Below, one piece after another: positions 60,640 through 64,000 of a stretch of 64,000 bases of DNA (its first letter is position 1; every line of letters starts with the position of its first letter). The notes beneath the pieces are model-generated. The model was not told the DNA's origin. It did no database searches and worked only from the letters and a program-made list of their open reading frames with translations. Made by a program: the position numbers and the translations under genes. The DNA comes from Caldilinea sp. CFX5 (GTDB lineage: Bacteria; Chloroflexota; Anaerolineae; Caldilineales; Caldilineaceae). The stretch is taken from the NCBI GenBank assembly GCA_021405325.1, contig QWII01000035.1, forward strand, positions 90,666 through 154,665. The letters run 5' to 3'.

Positions 60640-61875
60640 ATGAAACGTCTACTCGTTCTCGGCGCCGGCACCGCCGGCACCATGGTTGTCAACCGGCTGC
60701 ATCGCCTGCTCGATTCGGGCGAATGGCAGATCACGGTGGTCGACCAGGACGCGACCCACTACTACCAACCCGGTTTCCTCTTTATTCCGTTTGGCCTGTA
60801 CCAAAAACAGGATGTGATCAAGCCCAAAAAGGCGTTTATCCCTTATGGCGTCGAACTGATCCAACAGGCGATTGAAGTCATTGACGCCGACCAGAATCGG
60901 GTGCAGTTGGCCGATGGCCGCACGTTGTCCTACGACTTTCTCGTCATTGCCACCGGCGCCCAAACGCGTCCCGACCAAACGCCCGGTCTGCAAGACGGCG
61001 AGTGGTACAAGTCGATCTATGATTTCTACACGATTGATGGTTCGCTGGCCTTAGCCCGTCAACTTGCTACCTGGCAAGGGGGACGGCTGGTGGTCAACGT
61101 GGTGGAAAACCCGATTAAGTGCCCCGTGGCGCCGCTGGAATTCCTCATGCTGGCCGACTGGTATTTCCATGAAAAGGGAATGCGCGACCGCGTGGAGTTG
61201 ATCTACGCCACCCCGCTCTCCGGCGCCTTTACCAAACCGCTGGCGGCCAAGAAACTGGGCTATCTGCTCGAAGAGAAGGGTATCAAAGTGGTCCCCGACT
61301 TTATGATCGAACGGGTCGAGCCGACGGACAAAAAAATTGTCGCCTATGACGAGACCGAAGTGGCCTATGACTTGCTGGTCTCTATTCCGCTCAACATGGG
61401 TAACGAAGCCATTGCCCGCTCCGGTTTGGGCGATGAACTGAACTTTATCCCGGTGGACAAGCACACTTTCGTTTCGCCCAAACACCCCAACATCTTTGTC
61501 CTGGGCGATGCGGCGGCGGTGCCAACCTCGAAAGCCGGTTCAGTGGCCCATTTTGCCGTTGATTGCTTTGCCGAGAACTTTGTCCGTTATGTGCAAGGGC
61601 AGGAAATGGCAGTCGCCTTTGACGGCCATGCCAACTGCTTTATTGAGTCCGGTTTTGGCAAAGGGTTGCTCATCGACTTTAACTATGAGACTGAACCGCT
61701 GCCTGGTCGCTACCCCCTTCCCGGTGTAGGCCCCTTTACCCTGCTCGAAGAATCAGAGGCCAACCACTGGGGCAAGCTGATGTTCCGCTGGATGTATTGG
61801 AATATCCTGCTCAAGGGTCAAGACATGCCGTTGCCCGCGCTCATGAGCATGGCCGGCAAGTGGCGCCAGAATTGA
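60640..61875 (+). CDS. Sulfide:quinone oxidoreductase-like flavoprotein
   Basis: The 411-residue FAD enzyme starts after AAAGGAGAAG. It has the dinucleotide fold RLLVLGAGTAGTMVVNRL, ATGAQTRPDQTPG, the Cys in NPIKCPVAPLEFLMLADW, the second FAD motif IFVLGDAAAVPTSKAGSVAHF, and a second Cys in HANCFIESGFGKGLLIDF. Two cysteines in these places fit sulfide:quinone oxidoreductases, which oxidise sulfide to polysulfide or persulfide and reduce membrane quinones. The C-terminal amphipathic tail (LMFRWMYWNILLKG) may touch the membrane. DUF1641, DsrC and DsrE2 genes follow. Confidence 0.88.
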   Translation: MKRLLVLGAGTAGTMVVNRLHRLLDSGEWQITVVDQDATHYYQPGFLFIPFGLYQKQDVIKPKKAFIPYGVELIQQAIEVIDADQNRVQLADGRTLSYDFLVIATGAQTRPDQTPGLQDGEWYKSIYDFYTIDGSLALARQLATWQGGRLVVNVVENPIKCPVAPLEFLMLADWYFHEKGMRDRVELIYATPLSGAFTKPLAAKKLGYLLEEKGIKVVPDFMIERVEPTDKKIVAYDETEVAYDLLVSIPLNMGNEAIARSGLGDELNFIPVDKHTFVSPKHPNIFVLGDAAAVPTSKAGSVAHFAVDCFAENFVRYVQGQEMAVAFDGHANCFIESGFGKGLLIDFNYETEPLPGRYPLPGVGPFTLLEESEANHWGKLMFRWMYWNILLKGQDMPLPALMSMAGKWRQN

Positions 61876-61886
61876 GGAGGCAGGCT

Positions 61887-62573
61887 ATGGAACGTGAATT
61901 GACTGAACTAACCCAAAAAATCGATGCGCTGACCACTCAAGTCGCCTACCTGACCGACCAAGCACACCTGGCCGAGCGCAGTCGCCAGGAGCGGGCGGAA
62001 CTGATGCACGATCTCATGCCGGCCGTCAATGGCTTCTACAGCATTGCCGTGAGCGAATTACAGGAAGTCGAAGACTATGTCCGGCCCGAAGAACTGATGG
62101 CCCTGCTCAAGCGGCTGCTGCGCAATCGACGCAACATTGAGCTGCTGCTTGATCAACTAGAAAGTGTCGGTGATCTGGTCGAGACCGTGGGGCCGGTCAG
62201 CAAGGCGGCTTTTGACAGTGCTGTCGGAACACTGGAACAGATGGAGCGCAAGGGGTATTTTGCCTTTAGTCGTGGCGGTCTACAGATCCTTGACAACATC
62301 GTCACTTCCTTTAATGAGGAAGATGTCAAAGCGCTGGGCGACAACATTGTGCTCATCCTCCAGACCATCAAGTCGATGACCCAGCCGGAGATTCTGAACT
62401 TTGTGCGCAACACGGTCATGGTGGTGGAAGGGGAGAAAGATAAAGAACTCGACACTTCTTACATGTCCCTATTGCGCGGCGTCAAAGACCCCAATGTGCG
62501 GCGTGGGCTGGCGTTGACCATGCGGGTGCTGGGCACCATCGGCGCCCAAACCGCCACGCCAACCACGGTGTGA
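61887..62573 (+). CDS. DUF1641-family protein
   Basis: The 228-residue helical protein starts at ATG 61887 after GAGGAGG, 11 bases past the previous stop. The N-terminus is a short coiled coil (ERELTELTQKIDALTTQV), and the DUF1641 core lies at residues about 150-200 (VKALGDNIVLILQTIKSMTQP, then NFVRNTVMVVEG). DUF1641 proteins are commonly encoded next to sulfide:quinone oxidoreductases and formate dehydrogenases. Their biochemical role is not settled. Co-operon placement suggests it is an accessory to the flavoprotein. Confidence 0.88.
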   Translation: MERELTELTQKIDALTTQVAYLTDQAHLAERSRQERAELMHDLMPAVNGFYSIAVSELQEVEDYVRPEELMALLKRLLRNRRNIELLLDQLESVGDLVETVGPVSKAAFDSAVGTLEQMERKGYFAFSRGGLQILDNIVTSFNEEDVKALGDNIVLILQTIKSMTQPEILNFVRNTVMVVEGEKDKELDTSYMSLLRGVKDPNVRRGLALTMRVLGTIGAQTATPTTV

Positions 62574-62663
62574 AGGATAGAAAACGATATAACCGTTTCA
62601 ACCAAGATTGACCAGAGGCGGTGAGCGCTTCTGTGAATGTAAAAAGATGCAAGGAGCAAACTT

Positions 62664-62984
62664 ATGACAACCCGTACAATCGCCGGTAAAACCATCCAGG
62701 TCAACGACGAAGGCTTCCTGATCAACCCCGCCGAATGGGACAAAGAAATTGCCATGTCGATTGCCCAGGAAGAGGGCGTCCCGGAACTGACTCCCGCCCA
62801 CTGGCAGGTGATCGACTTCTGTCGCAGCAGCGCTCCCAAACTCAACGGCAAATCCCCAACGCTCCGCCAGATCACGAATGGCGCCAACGTGCCGACCAAA
62901 GAACTCTTTGCCCTCTTCCCCAAAGGGCCGGCCAAGAAGGTCGCCAAAATTGCCGGGCTAGGCAAACCGGAAGGTTGTGTTTAA
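62664..62984 (+). CDS. DsrC/TusE-family sulfur carrier with a single C-terminal Cys
   Basis: The 106-residue protein has the family pattern: DEGFLINPAEWDKEIA, then LTPAHWQVIDFCRS, and a C-terminal arm ending GLGKPEGCV with the penultimate Cys that carries sulfur. The second Cys about 11 residues upstream, found in true dissimilatory DsrC, is replaced (KKVAKIAG), so this is a TusE- or RspA-like single-Cys form. It would pass persulfide sulfur between DsrE2/rhodanese-type donors and an acceptor. Confidence 0.9.
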   Translation: MTTRTIAGKTIQVNDEGFLINPAEWDKEIAMSIAQEEGVPELTPAHWQVIDFCRSSAPKLNGKSPTLRQITNGANVPTKELFALFPKGPAKKVAKIAGLGKPEGCV

Positions 62985-62997
62985 GACTATTTTGGGG

Positions 62998-63065
62998 CGT
63001 GATTCGTGCTGCGTGATTCGTGAAGTAATTGAACATGCAACACGAAGCACGCAACACGAATCACG
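62998..63065. repeat. Near-perfect 25-bp palindrome
   Basis: The arms 62998-63022 and 63041-63065 (CGTGATTCGTGCTGCGTGATT-type) match at 23 of 25 positions. It lies between the dsrC-like and dsrE2-like genes and 14 bases before the latter's ATG. Confidence 0.88.
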
Positions 63066-63080
63066 AAAAAGAGGTTACTT

Positions 63081-63578
63081 ATGAGCGAAGATAGAAAAGT
63101 TGCCTTTATCTGTTCCAAAGGCACCCTCGATATGGCCTATCCGGCCCTCGTTATGGGTTGGGCGGCGTTGGGTAATGGCATTGATGTCACCATCTTCTTT
63201 ACCTTTTGGGGGCTGGACATTATCAACAAAGAACGCGTTGATCATCTGGAACTGGCGCCTGTCGCCAACACCAGCATGAAGATGGATATGATGGGCGTCC
63301 CCGGCCATCTGGGCATTCCCAACATCGTCGGTGTGCTGCCCGGCATGACGGCGGTTGCCACCAAGTTGATGAAAGACAAGATGAACCAACTCGAAGTGCC
63401 GCCCGTGCGTGAATATCTGGAAATGATGGTCGATGGCGGCGCCAAGCTCTATGCTTGCAAGATGTCGGTGGACATGATGGGGCTGGATAAAAAGGACTTT
63501 GTTGACGGCGTGATCGACATTGTCACCGCCGGGGATTTTATGGATATGACCGAAGGGGCGCAGGTTATCTTTATTTGA
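63081..63578 (+). CDS. DsrE2-type sulfurtransferase (DsrE/DsrF/DrsH-like)
   Basis: The 165-residue protein begins KVAFICSKGTLDMAYPALVMGW and has TIFFTFWGLDIINKERV, typical of DsrE2 proteins. Candidate persulfide-carrying Cys residues are in FICSKG and in GAKLYACKMSVDMMG, the latter being the conserved family Cys. Met-rich segments (TSMKMDMMGVPGHLG) are also usual. It probably accepts sulfane sulfur from a rhodanese and passes it toward DsrC/TusA-type carriers in the cytoplasm. Confidence 0.9.
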   Translation: MSEDRKVAFICSKGTLDMAYPALVMGWAALGNGIDVTIFFTFWGLDIINKERVDHLELAPVANTSMKMDMMGVPGHLGIPNIVGVLPGMTAVATKLMKDKMNQLEVPPVREYLEMMVDGGAKLYACKMSVDMMGLDKKDFVDGVIDIVTAGDFMDMTEGAQVIFI

Positions 63579-63587
63579 GGAAGCTGT

Positions 63588-63826
63588 CGCGTGGTCGTTT
63601 AGTCATTTAGTCGCGTGGTCGTGTGGTCGTTTAGTCGCGTGGTCACATAGCGCTGTGCCAGATCGGTTCTTGTTGCTAAATCTCCTATGGATACGAACGA
63701 GCAGCACAAGAAGTAACCTATTAAACGACCCCATGACTCTGCGACCCTACGACCACACGACCACACGACCACACGACCACACGACCACGCGACTAAACGA
63801 CTAAACGACCACACGACTAAACGACC
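63588..63826. repeat. Inverted arrays of tandem octamers
   Basis: About eight 8-bp units of CGCGTGGT / CGTTTAGT type (63588-63650) face about thirteen units of CACACGAC / TAAACGAC type (63722-63826). The two arms are complementary in sense and could fold into one long imperfect hairpin between the convergent dsrE2-like and rhodanese genes. A minus-strand reading frame through it is a by-product of the repeats. Confidence 0.9.
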
Positions 63827-64000
63827 TTACTCCACCGGTTCACCCGCCGCTTCCCAGCCGGCATAGCTGGGGGGGAAGGAGCGGACATTGCTGTAGCCCA
63901 GGATCTGTAAGGCGGCGGTTGACAAGGCCGCCCGGAAGCCTGAGGCACAGTAGATCACAACCGGTTGATCGGTCGGGATCTTGTCCAGGTTTTGGGCCAG
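63827..64000 (-). CDS. Rhodanese-domain protein, N-terminus cut by window edge
   Basis: The last 57 residues are present: LAQNLDKIPTDQPVVIYCAS, then GFRAALSTAALQILGY and SNVRSFPPSYAGWEAAGEPVE, ending at TAA (63829-63827). The active-site Cys lies in the rhodanese loop VIYCASGFRA. The protein would be a thiosulfate or persulfide sulfurtransferase. It faces the sulfide oxidation and DsrC/DsrE2 genes and fits their role. Confidence 0.88.
   Translation of the reverse strand: MAQNLDKIPTDQPVVIYCASGFRAALSTAALQILGYSNVRSFPPSYAGWEAAGEPVE

Noticed and set aside
63599..63814. 71-residue minus-strand ORF
   Set aside because: Generated by the octamer repeats.

Overview
The window looks like a chromosomal segment of a free-living, probably filamentous or biofilm-forming bacterium of the Chloroflexota (Anaerolineae/Caldilinea-like). 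This rests on the combination of a type I-D plus Csx11-type III CRISPR locus, many Gfo/Idh/MocA, GH3, pectin- and sulfatase-like genes, GC-rich coding DNA and long intergenic palindromes. The phylum call is an inference from gene content only.

Layout. 1-2075: two minus-strand genes for an Asp-box repeat surface protein (cut by the window edge) and a phage-tail-collar-like protein. 2371-12518: one CRISPR array of 50 repeats (37 bp) and 49 spacers (32-39 bp), transcribed on the minus strand from a leader at about 12519-12893. The array is broken inside a single repeat by two related insertion sequences placed back to back (3556-8030 and 8037-10106). Each is flanked by the hexamer GCGACT, and removing both restores one perfect repeat. 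The first insertion sequence is itself interrupted, inside its transposase gene, by a group II intron with a reverse transcriptase (4911-7318). 12942-33222: the cas locus, all minus strand apart from one divergent two-gene unit. Reading in the direction of transcription it is cas10d, csc2, csc1, cas3', a second shorter csc1 (type I-D), then a REP-associated tyrosine transposase element and the divergent gene pair, then cas6, cmr1, cmr6, csx11, cmr4, cmr5 and another RAMP gene (type III-C-like), then cas4, cas1, cas2 and the array. One cas6 and one adaptation module appear to serve both effectors. The Csx11/Cas10 protein has HN in place of the HD dyad and ADK in place of the GGDD palm motif, while Cmr4 keeps its catalytic-position Asp. 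The III-C effector is therefore predicted to be an RNA-guided RNase without DNase or cyclic-oligoadenylate output.

33623-41031: a truncated antitoxin-like ORF, a WYL-domain regulator, an M20 dipeptidase, an MFS transporter, an ArsR-type regulator, a sulfotransferase-like gene, and an AT-rich pair that looks like an ADP-ribosyltransferase-fold toxin with a partner. 41122-50154: an alkaline-phosphatase/sulfatase-fold hydrolase, a C39-like peptidase pair, two Gfo/Idh/MocA oxidoreductases, an oligogalacturonate-lyase-like protein, a decayed BrnT/BrnA-type module and a GH3 glycosidase; the theme is carbohydrate breakdown. 50167-57657: a methyltransferase, a TetR-glycosyltransferase-methyltransferase operon with a clear operator, two small conserved proteins, an IclR regulator and a class III aminotransferase. 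57686-64000: a DHA2-type drug exporter, diverging from a sulfur-handling gene set: HTH-PocR sensor regulator, sulfide:quinone oxidoreductase, DUF1641, DsrC/TusE, DsrE2 and (opposite strand, cut by the edge) a rhodanese.

Long perfect or near-perfect palindromes occur in many intergenic gaps (30305-30370, 44494-44571, 45902-45955, 50952-51019, 54643-54732, 62998-63065), including one inside the cas operon. Tandem octamers related to ACGACCAC/GTGGTCGT recur at several intergenic sites. I recognised no rRNA or tRNA gene by eye.
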